Below, piece after piece: positions 36,936-45,241 of a stretch of DNA of 64,000 bases (positions are counted from its first letter, which is position 1; every line of letters starts with the position of its first letter). The translations under genes were made by a program, and so were the position numbers. The notes under the pieces are model-generated. The model had not been told where the DNA came from, searched no databases, and saw nothing but the letters and a program-made list of their open reading frames with translations. Source of the DNA: Chitinophagales bacterium (GTDB lineage: Bacteria > Bacteroidota > Bacteroidia > Chitinophagales > Chitinophagaceae); contig JAAFJB010000005.1 of assembly GCA_013297995.1 (NCBI GenBank), forward strand, positions 1 to 64,000. Direction: 5' to 3'.

Positions 36936-37238
36936 TTACATATATTCAACCTCATTAGGAAGGTCGTAAAAAGTGGGATGCCTATATGCTTTGTCGTTGG
37001 CCGGATCATATAAAGAGCCTGCTTCATCGGGATTGCTGGCATGAATATTTTTACTTTCCACCGCCCAAATGCTAATGCCTTCCATTCTTCTGGTGTACAC
37101 ATCACGTGCATTTTCAATGGCCATAGCAGCATCAGCAGCGTGAAGGCTGCCTACATGTTTGTGATCGAGGCCTTGTTTACTGCGGACAAAAATCTCCCAT
37201 AATGGCCATTCTATTTTAGAATTTGAGTGGGTGGACAT
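36936..37238 (-). CDS. paaB: Phenylacetyl-CoA epoxidase subunit PaaB
   Basis: 100 residues. Small bridging subunit of the epoxidase complex. The signature WPLWEIFVRSKQGLDHKHVGSLHAADA and NARDVYTRR is unmistakable. It lies between paaA and paaC; the gap to paaA is filled by short tandem repeats. Confidence 0.93.
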   Translation of the reverse strand: MSTHSNSKIEWPLWEIFVRSKQGLDHKHVGSLHAADAAMAIENARDVYTRRMEGISIWAVESKNIHASNPDEAGSLYDPANDKAYRHPTFYDLPNEVEYM

Positions 37239-37330
37239 GGTTATTGAGTTATTAAGTTATTGGGTTGATTAAGTTATTGGGTTATTGGGTTATTGGGTTG
37301 ATTGGTTGATTGAGTTATTAAGTTATTGGG
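37239..37330. repeat. Degenerate 8-9 bp tandem repeats between paaA and paaB
   Basis: About ten units of the form TTATTGGGT, TTATTAAGT or TTGATTGAG follow one another on the plus strand, filling nearly the whole paaA-paaB gap. The units are imperfect and direct. They look like slippage-generated microsatellite sequence rather than a binding-site array or CRISPR. Confidence 0.75.
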
Positions 37331-38257
37331 TTAGGCTGCCTTATTTTTTGCAGCATAAGCAGTAGCTGCATCACGAACCCATTCGCCATCGGTCCAAGCT
37401 TTTTTTCTCGCCTCTAGTCTTTCTTTATTGCAGGGCCCATTGCCCTGAATAACCTGCCAGAATTCATCCCAATTAATTTCACCAAAATCATAATGTTTTC
37501 TGGTTTCATTCCATTTCAAATCCTTATCGGGCAATGTAAAGCCAAGCACTTTAACTTGCTCAGCACAAACATCAATAAATTTTTGGCGCAGCTCATCATT
37601 GCTGAAACGTTTAATTTTCCATTTCATGCTTTGGATGCTGTTGGGGCTCTCATCATCTTTAGGGCCAAACATCATAATGCTGGGCCACCACCACCTATTA
37701 ATGGCATCTTGTGCCATTTTGCGTTGGGCTTCACTGCCTTTGCCCAGTGTATATAATATGTCAAAACCCTGACGTTGGTGAAAACTTTCTTCTTTACAAA
37801 CCCTTACCATGGCGCGGGCATAAGGCCCATAGCTGCTCCTACAAAGTGGAACCTGATTCATGATGGCAGCACCATCTACCAACCAACCAATAACGCCCAT
37901 ATCAGCCCAGCTAAGGGTGGGATAATTGAATATAGAAGAATATTTGGCTTTGCCAGTATGCAGTTGATGGTACATTTCATCGCGACTGATGCCAAGCGTT
38001 TCAGCGGCACTGTAGAGGTAGAGACCGTGGCCGGCTTCGTCCTGCACTTTAGCCAATAAGATGGCTTTTCTCCGGAGAGAAGGGGCGCGCGTGATCCAGT
38101 TGCCTTCGGGCAGCATGCCAATGATTTCGCTGTGGGCGTGCTGGCTAATTTGTCTAATTAGGGTCTGCCTATATTTTTCGGGCATCCAGTCTTTCGGTTC
38201 AATGCGGATTTCTTTGTCCACTTTATTCTGAAAAAGAACATCTTGCTGGTTTTGCAT
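37331..38257 (-). CDS. paaA: Phenylacetyl-CoA epoxidase catalytic subunit PaaA
   Basis: 308 residues. The catalytic di-iron monooxygenase subunit that epoxidises the aromatic ring of phenylacetyl-CoA using oxygen. Iron-ligand motifs [17 protein letters not shown] and [16 protein letters not shown] are intact, and [21 protein letters not shown] is characteristic. It is the first gene of the operon; an operator-like palindrome lies 32 nt upstream of its start. The reductase PaaE, the ligase PaaK and the later-pathway genes paaZ, paaH and paaJ are not in the window. Confidence 0.95.
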   Translation of the reverse strand: MQNQQDVLFQNKVDKEIRIEPKDWMPEKYRQTLIRQISQHAHSEIIGMLPEGNWITRAPSLRRKAILLAKVQDEAGHGLYLYSAAETLGISRDEMYHQLHTGKAKYSSIFNYPTLSWADMGVIGWLVDGAAIMNQVPLCRSSYGPYARAMVRVCKEESFHQRQGFDILYTLGKGSEAQRKMAQDAINRWWWPSIMMFGPKDDESPNSIQSMKWKIKRFSNDELRQKFIDVCAEQVKVLGFTLPDKDLKWNETRKHYDFGEINWDEFWQVIQGNGPCNKERLEARKKAWTDGEWVRDAATAYAAKNKAA

Positions 38258-38288
38258 GACTGAAATTTTGGTAAAATTACATTAAATA

Positions 38289-38302
38289 CTAACATCTGTT
38301 AG
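38289..38302. promoter_or_regulatory. Operator-like palindrome upstream of paaA
   Basis: CTAACATCTGTTAG is a perfect inverted repeat (CTAACA/TGTTAG with a 2-nt centre) 32 nt upstream of the paaA ATG. Its CNAAC-N4-GTTNG form recalls the sites reported for TetR-type PaaR regulators (from memory). No tetR gene is in the window. Confidence 0.5.
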
Positions 38303-38373
38303 CAATACTTGTTTAATTGGAAAGGGTAGTTTGGTAGCAGATATTTATATGAGATTATGGTTATAGTAAAATA

Positions 38374-38967
38374 TCAGATATAAATTAATAAGTTTTCTTT
38401 TATGCCCAATTTGCGTTTCATATCGCTGGTATTGTAGCCGCCAAATATGACCCAGTCGTCTTTGTTTCTAATACGGGCAAAGATCGAAACATCAACCCCT
38501 CTTTTGTATATGTTTTTAGACAATTCGGTTTTGGTGGCTGCTAATTTTTTCACGAGCTTGTAAACGCTCTATTAGCTGTATGCGTTCTTCTAGTAACTCC
38601 TGTTTTCGGGTTTGAATAGCAAAATAACGTTGGGCAAAAGCAATTTGGTTTTTTTAGGGTCGCCATTTTGAGTTATTAGATAACAAATATAGCGAGTGAG
38701 CATCAAGTCTTCTTGTTCCCTTTCTGCACCAGACCCAATTTTGACCATTTTGGTGACGTCAACGAAATGGTCAGAAGCTGCCTCTCCATTGGTTTCGCAA
38801 CTTTCTTTTGCGTTATTAATAGCGTTTAAAAAATTACGCCAATCAACATATCCTAAAAAATTTTGCAACTCACGCGCCAACCAATATTCTACTCCATCTT
38901 GCTCGTAGGAGTATTCTTCGAAACGCTTATTTAACTTTATGTTGCTTCGACTCAAGATATTGTACAA
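38374..38967 (-). pseudogene. DinD-like DNA-damage-inducible protein, decayed
   Basis: The N-terminal part (GVEYWLARELQNFLGYVDW, ESCETNGEAASDHFV, LTRYICYLITQNGDPKK) matches the BRO/DinD family. At a seven-T run (38649-38655, seven A on the coding strand) the frame breaks; one more A would restore NQIAFAQRYFAIQTRKQEL. A second break lies in a six-T run (38545-38550); one A fewer would restore LAATKTELSKNIYKRGVD and FARIRNKDDWVIFGGYN. It then ends at SDMKRKLGIKENLLIYI-stop (38374), well short of the usual C-terminus. There is no ATG at the 5' end. DinD genes often sit in type I R-M loci, matching the hsdM remnant nearby. Confidence 0.75.
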
Positions 38968-39033
38968 TCAAGTAGATTTTAAGAATATAAAACTCATTGA
39001 ACGTTCAAATGGAGGAGATAAGGTTTTTAGCCC

Positions 39034-39612
39034 TCATTTAGCATAGAAAAAACTATTACGAATAAAAAATTGATTAGTCTCATCATATTTTACTTCTTTT
39101 ACTATGCTCATTGCATTTGAAGTCACGGAAATAGTTGTTCTTATGGTAGAAGGCTTCTCATTGTCTTCGTCTTTGGTTTCAAAAACTGCAATTTGAAGTG
39201 TGTTTACTTTGGCCAAGTTACCTTCTTGCAAGCCAGCACTACCAGCTACAGAACTCTGTTTTGTAGTGTAGGAAATTAACTTGAAAGGTCGTTTATAGCC
39301 GCTTTGCATAAACCCCGCCCCGTTATCAACAATATAGGCTGTGTCTTGTGATTTTGCTCTCTGCTTCGTTTTTCCATCGGGCTCTACATAGAAAAACTGT
39401 TTAATCAAATATTTGTCTGTTATATTGCTTTTGAGCCAAACATCCATCACTACTTGCGTAGCATCATCTTGATAATCGGTATAGGTTAGTTTACCAGTCC
39501 AATCTCCTTGCATAGCCTGTAGAAAATTACTGGGCAATTTTGGCTCAACTTGTGCGAAGCTATTAACAACGTTAATTACACTTACGATAACTAGAAATAT
39601 ATACTTTTTCAT
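39034..39612 (-). CDS. Secreted protein of unknown function
   Basis: 192 residues with a signal peptide (MKKYIFLVIVSVINVVNSFAQ). The rest is beta-rich, with a phrase MQGDWTGKLTYTDYQDD that recalls small lipocalin-like or DUF1579-type domains, but I do not recognise a family. It lies 13 nt downstream of the S41 peptidase gene on the same strand, so both are probably one transcript. Both sit inside the decayed R-M island. Confidence 0.65.
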   Translation of the reverse strand: MKKYIFLVIVSVINVVNSFAQVEPKLPSNFLQAMQGDWTGKLTYTDYQDDATQVVMDVWLKSNITDKYLIKQFFYVEPDGKTKQRAKSQDTAYIVDNGAGFMQSGYKRPFKLISYTTKQSSVAGSAGLQEGNLAKVNTLQIAVFETKDEDNEKPSTIRTTISVTSNAMSIVKEVKYDETNQFFIRNSFFYAK

Positions 39613-39625
39613 TTTTTAAAATTTA

Positions 39626-41086
39626 TTATTTGAAATAATTTAATACGGGATCGATATTTTTATAAATAGTTTGTTGGGTTGGTTTAATGAGGATATCTGG
39701 AACTACACCCTCATCTTTTACATCTTTTGTATAGAAATAAATAAGGGGGATATCTATCTCAATTTTTGAGTTGGGCATTGTAAAAAAGAACATTTCCGAC
39801 CCGTTCAATCCTCGTTTTGTCCCCCCGGTTGTTTCGCCAATAATGGTTCCTAGCTTGTTGTACTGAAAAGTCCAAGCTAACCCAAAAGTGGCCGAACTAC
39901 AGGTTGCATCAACCAATAAATAGATTTTCCCTTTAAATGCAAGCTGGTTTGGCATAATTGGCACAACTGGTGCTTGCTGCTTTTTTTGATATAAACCAAT
40001 GTCGTTTACGAAAAACTCTGTAGGGTTTTTAGGCATTTTAAAAGAACGATCCCAACTGGAAAGTAAAGGCTTAAGGCTATCGGGTATAGTTAAATAGCGG
40101 TAGCAGTTAACCGATGCACGCTCGTTCATTAAAGGCTTGGTTGTAATCATCGACAAAATATAGTCTCTGATTTCCCCACTACCCCCCTCGTTCCCCCTCA
40201 AATCGATCACAAGATTTTTTATATTAGCATTGTCATTCAGTACCTTAAAGCAGCTATCAATATAATTCTTCCATTTAAAATCGCTGTTCCAAAAAGCAAA
40301 TGTGCCAAATTTCAAGTAGCCGGTATGTTGGTTTAGCATTGTAGATACCCAAGTAGCTTCGTCTTCTTGAACTTTACCAAAAGCTTTTTCATATCTAGCA
40401 ATACGTTGTTGTTGAGTAATATATGGCAAAGAATAAATTAGTTTGGCTTTTGAAGCGGGCTTGATTGCAATCTCAAAATTTTCATTGCTTGAAGGAAAAA
40501 GCAAAGGAAAATAACTGTCGAATAAACTGGCTCCATAACTATCGCCTGCAGTAATACCAATATTGCTTAATTTTTTATGCACCGCATTATTGCCATCGGC
40601 CCGGCTTACGGTAAGCAATTTTTCAATAATCTCTCCACTTGAGCGCTTGTTTATGGAAACTATCTCATCGCCCGCCTTTATCGCCGATTGATCGGAAATA
40701 TTGTGGGTAATAATGATTTTGCCATCAACAATTTGAAAAAAGAATGGCAATACCATGTTGCCGATAAGTAATGACTTAATACTATCGCTCAAATTAAGCG
40801 GATTCGGAAACGTGTGGCCGCATTTTATCTTATTCACAAACTTGGAAACTTCCAAGTAAAACTGTTTCAACGACAGTGGTGTTGAACAGGCATTTTTTAG
40901 TGCCGTTACATGGGTCTCAAATTCGGGTTTGGTGTTGAATTTGTATAGCCCAGGGTGTAAATTATAAAGTGCAGACTCTAATAATTTAATGTCTTTCCCC
41001 ATTTGCAGCACAGAAAGCTGACCATTTTGTTGCGCTCTACCGTGGACTGCTCCTAAAATGCAAATCAGTACAAGTAATCTTTTCAT
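39626..41086 (-). CDS. Secreted S41-family serine peptidase
   Basis: 486 residues with signal peptide MKRLLVLICILGAVHGRAQ. A central PDZ-like region (DGKIIITHNISDQSAIKAGDEIVSINKR) precedes the S41 catalytic domain: NLVIDLRGNEGGSGEIRDYIL, the nucleophile region LLVDATCSSATFGLAW and IIGETTGGTKRG. S41 proteases are C-terminal-processing or tricorn-like enzymes acting in the periplasm; Bacteroidota carry many paralogues. A Met at 41116 precedes; 41086 gives a normal signal peptide. The palindrome at 41139-41153 lies upstream. Confidence 0.85.
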   Translation of the reverse strand: MKRLLVLICILGAVHGRAQQNGQLSVLQMGKDIKLLESALYNLHPGLYKFNTKPEFETHVTALKNACSTPLSLKQFYLEVSKFVNKIKCGHTFPNPLNLSDSIKSLLIGNMVLPFFFQIVDGKIIITHNISDQSAIKAGDEIVSINKRSSGEIIEKLLTVSRADGNNAVHKKLSNIGITAGDSYGASLFDSYFPLLFPSSNENFEIAIKPASKAKLIYSLPYITQQQRIARYEKAFGKVQEDEATWVSTMLNQHTGYLKFGTFAFWNSDFKWKNYIDSCFKVLNDNANIKNLVIDLRGNEGGSGEIRDYILSMITTKPLMNERASVNCYRYLTIPDSLKPLLSSWDRSFKMPKNPTEFFVNDIGLYQKKQQAPVVPIMPNQLAFKGKIYLLVDATCSSATFGLAWTFQYNKLGTIIGETTGGTKRGLNGSEMFFFTMPNSKIEIDIPLIYFYTKDVKDEGVVPDILIKPTQQTIYKNIDPVLNYFK

Positions 41087-41138
41087 GTTTTTAATATTTG
41101 ATACAAAACTGAACAAATAGGGTTTCTTTACCGCCTCA

Positions 41139-41153
41139 TATCATAATATGATA
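41139..41153. promoter_or_regulatory. Perfect palindrome upstream of the S41 peptidase gene
   Basis: TATCATAATATGATA is a 15-bp perfect inverted repeat (7-bp arms, 1-nt centre) 53 nt upstream of the chosen start. It may be a dimeric-regulator site; AT-rich chance palindromes are possible. Confidence 0.3.
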
Positions 41154-41218
41154 CATAAAACCAAAAATAGTTATGATTTGAGCCCTCTATAAACGATAAA
41201 TTATATTTTGAGACCTTG

Positions 41219-41797
41219 TTAGACGATCACATTGGCGGCATAATTATCGATAAGAAACTCATAGGCATCGCCAAAGAGGTCAATTTGGTTCTAGTAAAAC
41301 TCTCCAAAATTTAATTCTTCCACACCTTTCAAAACGGATGATAAACGGCTGTTTTTTCCTTCAAGAGTATTACCCAATCGGGTACTTGTTGTATCAAAAT
41401 CGGCAAACAATCCTTTTATATCTGATTCGGATGGGTAGCCATTTGCTGAACTTTCAATAGCATCAAAAATGGCTTTTAAGTCTGTATTTAGATTTGGGTT
41501 TGTATTGGCAGTTTTGGCAACATTTACAAAAAGTTGACTTGGATAAATAAAATATCCTTTCGTTTTAATGGCATCATCTCTTATTTCGGGTGTTATTACG
41601 CCATCCAATAATTTTGTATAGTTAATGCTTTCATCACCACCTTCAATATAATTAGTAAAGTTTTCACTAATAAAGCAATAGAACAGCGTTCCTAATACAA
41701 ACTGTTTAAAATCCCATCCATCAACAGAGCCACGAACATCGTTGGCTATTCTCCATATTTTAGCTTGTAATTCTGCTCTTTGTACTGTGCTTGTCAT
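41219..41797 (-). pseudogene. Type I restriction-modification methyltransferase HsdM, N-terminal remnant
   Basis: The intact frame (168 residues to 41291) matches the HsdM N-terminal helical domain: RAELQAKIWRIANDVRGSVDGWDFKQFVLGTLFYCFISENF and the following IKGLFADFDTTSTRLG. It stops at GEFY-TAG, and past the stop the same frame continues NQIDLFGDAYEFLIDNYAAN and then a TAA at 41219-41221. Intact HsdM continues with the SAM-binding and NPPF motifs, absent here. hsdS and hsdR are not found, so the restriction system is dead. Confidence 0.85.
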
Positions 41798-42053
41798 TTT
41801 TATCTTTTAATGAGTCTTCTAGTTTCTCTTTTTTCTTCTAATACGGATTTATTTCTATGCATATTTGTTTATAATGAATTCTCTTAGATAGATTTTATAA
41901 TTTACCATTTATTTATTCAAGCTATAAAATGCATGAATTGGTAATAGTCAGTATTGTTTGTGGGTTGGCATAAAATTGAACCAAAGGTAAATCACCAGCC
42001 AAAAATGAAGTGGAAAAGTGTACAGATCCAACTTTTTTTAATAAATTCATTAT

Positions 42054-43103
42054 GTGAAAAAAATAAATACCCTTTCATCTGCTCGTATTCGCCAACAATT
42101 AAAATACGATTTAATTGGTAAAGATTCTTATCGTGGCATCACTCTGAGTTATGCTTATTTGGCCAACCAAACTGGTCACTTTGCTTTGGCTTTTGCGCCC
42201 GCAGCGGGCTTGTTCATCATATTAAAAAACCATACTACTCTTGCTGATCCCGGATTATGGTCGGGCCTTATTTTTACACTGCTTTGGGTGGGCTTTGAAC
42301 TGTATAATATTTCAGTGCAATTAAAAGAAGCTAAGCAATCTAAGCAACCCTATATTTTTAAACCCGACTATAAAAATATTATTACCGATACTTTAATTGA
42401 TATGGGTTATTTTGCCCTAGGTGGATTAACATTTGCTGCGGGTGCCACTTCCTTATATGCCCATTGGTTTTTTATACTGCCCATTTTGCTTTTCTTTTTT
42501 TTATTGTATATCAGCCGCTCTTGGTATATCACTAAAATTTGCCAGCAAACGGCTTTTTACCCATATCAGTTAAGGCTAAGTCAATGGAAGCACGCTATTA
42601 GTGAATCTGATAAAAAAATAGTAGAACAATACCTTAAAGCAGATAATAAAGGCCATCATATATTGCTGTTTGGACCGCAACAAAGCGGTAAAACGGGATT
42701 GGCGGTTGCAGTAACCAATGAACATTCCATTCATAGAAAAAAATGTTTGTACCTCACGGGAACCAAACTATTTGCGCAGCTATACGATGCTAACGAAGTA
42801 CTTTTTGCAGAAGATGCATTTGCTTTATGTACTTGGCGAACAGCCGATTTTCTGGTTATTGACGATATCAACCCTGGTGATCCTATTTGGGATGAAACCA
42901 TTACAGCCGATTTATTTTTAAAACATTTAAATGCCAGGCCAGAAAATGCAATGGCATTACAGCAAAGAAATATTATTTGGGTATTGGGTAATAATACTGA
43001 AAGTGATTTAAAAAAAGACTGGACTAAACTTTTAAAATCCATATCCATTAAACCTGAAAATATTCATGCCATTCAACTGGGTAACTCTATTAGGGTAAAA
43101 TAA
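42054..43103 (+). CDS. Membrane-anchored P-loop ATPase, unknown function
   Basis: 349 residues from a GTG start (an ATG at 42052 is immediately followed by TGA out of frame). Four hydrophobic helices at about 42-58, 67-85, 118-136 and 138-154 are followed by a soluble ATPase domain: Walker A GPQQSGKT (207-214), Walker B FLVIDD (266-271) and a sensor-like IIWVLGNN near 310-318. The core resembles DnaC/IstB-type or AAA+ proteins without a known partner; I know no named family with this layout. It is tail-to-tail with the PAS-LuxR gene, overlapping it by 14 nt. A role in membrane-linked assembly or signalling is only a guess. Confidence 0.75.
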   Translation: MKKINTLSSARIRQQLKYDLIGKDSYRGITLSYAYLANQTGHFALAFAPAAGLFIILKNHTTLADPGLWSGLIFTLLWVGFELYNISVQLKEAKQSKQPYIFKPDYKNIITDTLIDMGYFALGGLTFAAGATSLYAHWFFILPILLFFFLLYISRSWYITKICQQTAFYPYQLRLSQWKHAISESDKKIVEQYLKADNKGHHILLFGPQQSGKTGLAVAVTNEHSIHRKKCLYLTGTKLFAQLYDANEVLFAEDAFALCTWRTADFLVIDDINPGDPIWDETITADLFLKHLNARPENAMALQQRNIIWVLGNNTESDLKKDWTKLLKSISIKPENIHAIQLGNSIRVK

Positions 43104-43827
43104 AGTTTTCATAAGCAAAACTAATTAGTTGGGGCAGACTATTTACTTCAAACCTTCTATATAAAGGATGAATACGTTTTTCAACAGCCGATTGCGAAAC
43201 CCCATTTTTGTCGGCAATTTCTTTAAATGAAAGTCCACTTGCAATGTATGAGATGGTTTCTTTTTCTTTTTCTGAAATAGCTATATGTTTAAACAAAGCC
43301 TTATTCAAAGCTTCTTCAAATTCTTCTCTGTCTGGCCCATGCGATGAATACCGAATTACTTTACCAAATCTTAATCCCCTATTAATTTGAAATCTTCCAA
43401 TAGCTTCTTTAACGCTGCCATTGCTTTCTACACTGTATACACCCAATTTTACCATCATGGGTATAAGGCTCCCATTTTTATGGATTTTATTAATTTCCAT
43501 CGTAATAAAATACTCCAGCAATTGATGGTTTCTGCTGAGGATGAATTTTACGGCATTGTCGTTTAAATCATAAGCAAAGGGGGCATGTAAAGGATCGGTT
43601 TGTTTTACAATAGTGTGTAAGTCAATATATTGATCTTCATAGCCCAAGGTTTCTTCCCAACCAGCCGCATAAATAAGTCTGTTTTCATGAAAAGAATATA
43701 TGTAAACAGCTTCTTCGGGAAAGCGATTGATGGTTTTACTAAAATTAGTATACTCCTCACTAAAAATATCAATGGGTACTTTGGTGACTAGTTTTGGGGT
43801 ATTATACTCGGTTTGTTTATCTTCCAT
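43090..43827 (-). CDS. PAS-like sensor/LuxR-type transcriptional regulator
   Basis: 245 residues. The N-terminal half has a PAS-like fold (YIYSFHENRLIYAAGWEETLGYEDQ) and no receiver domain; the C-terminal 65 residues form a LuxR helix-turn-helix (ISYIASGLSFKEIADKNGVSQSAVEKRI). It probably senses a ligand directly and binds DNA. A longer frame from 43872 is less likely; MEDKQTEYNT is the start. It overlaps the ATPase gene end by 14 nt. Confidence 0.82.
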   Translation of the reverse strand: MEDKQTEYNTPKLVTKVPIDIFSEEYTNFSKTINRFPEEAVYIYSFHENRLIYAAGWEETLGYEDQYIDLHTIVKQTDPLHAPFAYDLNDNAVKFILSRNHQLLEYFITMEINKIHKNGSLIPMMVKLGVYSVESNGSVKEAIGRFQINRGLRFGKVIRYSSHGPDREEFEEALNKALFKHIAISEKEKETISYIASGLSFKEIADKNGVSQSAVEKRIHPLYRRFEVNSLPQLISFAYENFILP

Positions 43828-44005
43828 ATCAAAAAAATGTAAAAACATTAAACACGTACTGTGTAAAGACACAGTTGACTGGTGTTAATATTAAAGTTAG
43901 TTTTGATTTTTATAAAAAACGAATAAATAGTAAAAAATCTAATTTATTCTTCAGTTTTACAATCCAATTTCTGAAAAACCGACTCTCTCTCTCTCTATTT
44001 TATTC

Positions 44006-44066
44006 AATAACTATCGGGGGGTAGTTATTCATTGGGTCGCATTTCGCAAGAAATGCGACTTTTTTT
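44006..44066 (+). terminator. Tandem hairpins with T-run on the plus strand
   Basis: First stem AATAACTA/TAGTTATT (44006-44013 and 44022-44029); second stem GTCGCATTTC/GAAATGCGAC (44036-44045 and 44050-44059) with a GCAA loop, then seven T to 44066. This is a strong intrinsic terminator for plus-strand transcription, yet no plus-strand gene precedes it (the ATPase ends 900 nt earlier). A small RNA from about 43870 is possible. Confidence 0.7.
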
Positions 44067-45144
44067 ATACCCTATAACAAAAGGCATTAATATTCATCCC
44101 AGCACCCACAGAGGCAAACATCACAATATCTCCAGGTAAAACTTCGTGATCTGGTATCATTCCTTTACTAACCAGATTGTACAATGTTGGAATAGTAGCC
44201 ACTGAGCTATTACCCAGCTTATGTATGCTCATGGGCATGATATGGGGAGGAATTTCTTTTAGGCCATATAGTTTGAACAATGCTTTAATAAAGCCCTCAT
44301 CCATTTTTTCATTGGCTTGATGGAGAAAAAATTTTTTTACTTCGCTTACATGAATTCCGCTTTTATCTAAACAGGCTTTCATAGCCAAGGGCACGTTTTT
44401 AAGCGCATATTCATATACTTTTCTACCCTTCATTTTAATGAAACGAACAGAAGGGTCTGCATTCGGCAAATAGGATTTACCCATAGAAATATAGTGAAGT
44501 TCATCGGTACAGTGACTTTGCATGCTTGAAGCAATAATTCCGCTGCTGTTCTCATTGCCTGGTACCGCCTCAAGTACGGTAGCACCAGCTCCGTCGCTAA
44601 AAATCATGCTATCACGGTCGTATTGATCAATTACCCTACTAAGGGTTTCAGTACCAATTACCAATACTTTTTTGGCCAATCCTGCTTTAATAAAAGCATC
44701 TGCTTGGGTTACCCCTAAAATCCATCCCGGGCATCCAAACAATACATCATATGCCACACAATTTGGGTTTTTAATTGCCAATGCATGTTTTATATGTGAT
44801 CCCAGAGAGGGTACAGCATCAGACTGGATGGTATTTTTATATACATTCCCAAAATTTTGGGCTACGATAATTTGGTCGAGGCTTTCAGGATCTATTCCCG
44901 CATTTTTAATGGCAATTTTTGCAGCAAGGGCACCCATATCTGCCGCTGTTAAATCATTACTGGCATAGCACCTTTCTACAATACCAGTTATGTCTTTAAA
45001 CTTTTCTATTATTTCAAGAGAAGGGGTAGTAATAGGCTGTTCATCTTCGGTATAAAAAACCTGCCCTTTAAAATCTGTATTGAGTTTGGTTTGAGTGGGA
45101 ATATAACATCCAGACCCTGTTATAACGGTTCTTATTAATTGCAT
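44065..45144 (-). CDS. KAS III-like 3-oxoacyl-ACP synthase
   Basis: 359 residues. Thiolase fold with catalytic Cys in VLFGCPGWILG, His in KFFLHQANEKM and Asn in HKLGNSSVATIP. It differs clearly from the FabH at 27 kb (longer N-terminal region, VITGSGCYIPTQTKL), so it may make a special acyl or polyketide-like product, as in the BioH/DarB-like clusters for flexirubin or dialkylresorcinol in Bacteroidota; no such cluster is present, so this is speculation. It stops inside the plus-strand T-run of the 44.0-kb hairpin. Confidence 0.82.
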   Translation of the reverse strand: MQLIRTVITGSGCYIPTQTKLNTDFKGQVFYTEDEQPITTPSLEIIEKFKDITGIVERCYASNDLTAADMGALAAKIAIKNAGIDPESLDQIIVAQNFGNVYKNTIQSDAVPSLGSHIKHALAIKNPNCVAYDVLFGCPGWILGVTQADAFIKAGLAKKVLVIGTETLSRVIDQYDRDSMIFSDGAGATVLEAVPGNENSSGIIASSMQSHCTDELHYISMGKSYLPNADPSVRFIKMKGRKVYEYALKNVPLAMKACLDKSGIHVSEVKKFFLHQANEKMDEGFIKALFKLYGLKEIPPHIMPMSIHKLGNSSVATIPTLYNLVSKGMIPDHEVLPGDIVMFASVGAGMNINAFCYRV

Positions 45145-45175
45145 CCTATCCTATTTGGCTCTCTCAAAATTAGGT

Positions 45176-45213
45176 AATATTAAAAGGGATTGCATGCAAT
45201 CCCTTTTAATATT
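45176..45213. terminator. Bidirectional terminator palindrome downstream of manC
   Basis: A 38-bp perfect palindrome: AATATTAAAAGGGATTG, centre CATG, then the inverse. It lies 28 nt after the manC stop and 31 nt before the KAS III-like start (both on the minus strand). T-rich flanks on both strands make it a likely terminator of manC. Confidence 0.7.
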
Positions 45214-45241
45214 TTATTCAACCCTTTATTTATGTTGAAAA

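Noticed and set aside
36920-37132. N-terminal extension of paaC
   Set aside because: It overlaps paaB in another frame and does not match PaaC.
37239-37330. Possible CRISPR array
   Set aside because: Units are 8-9 bp, contiguous and without spacers.
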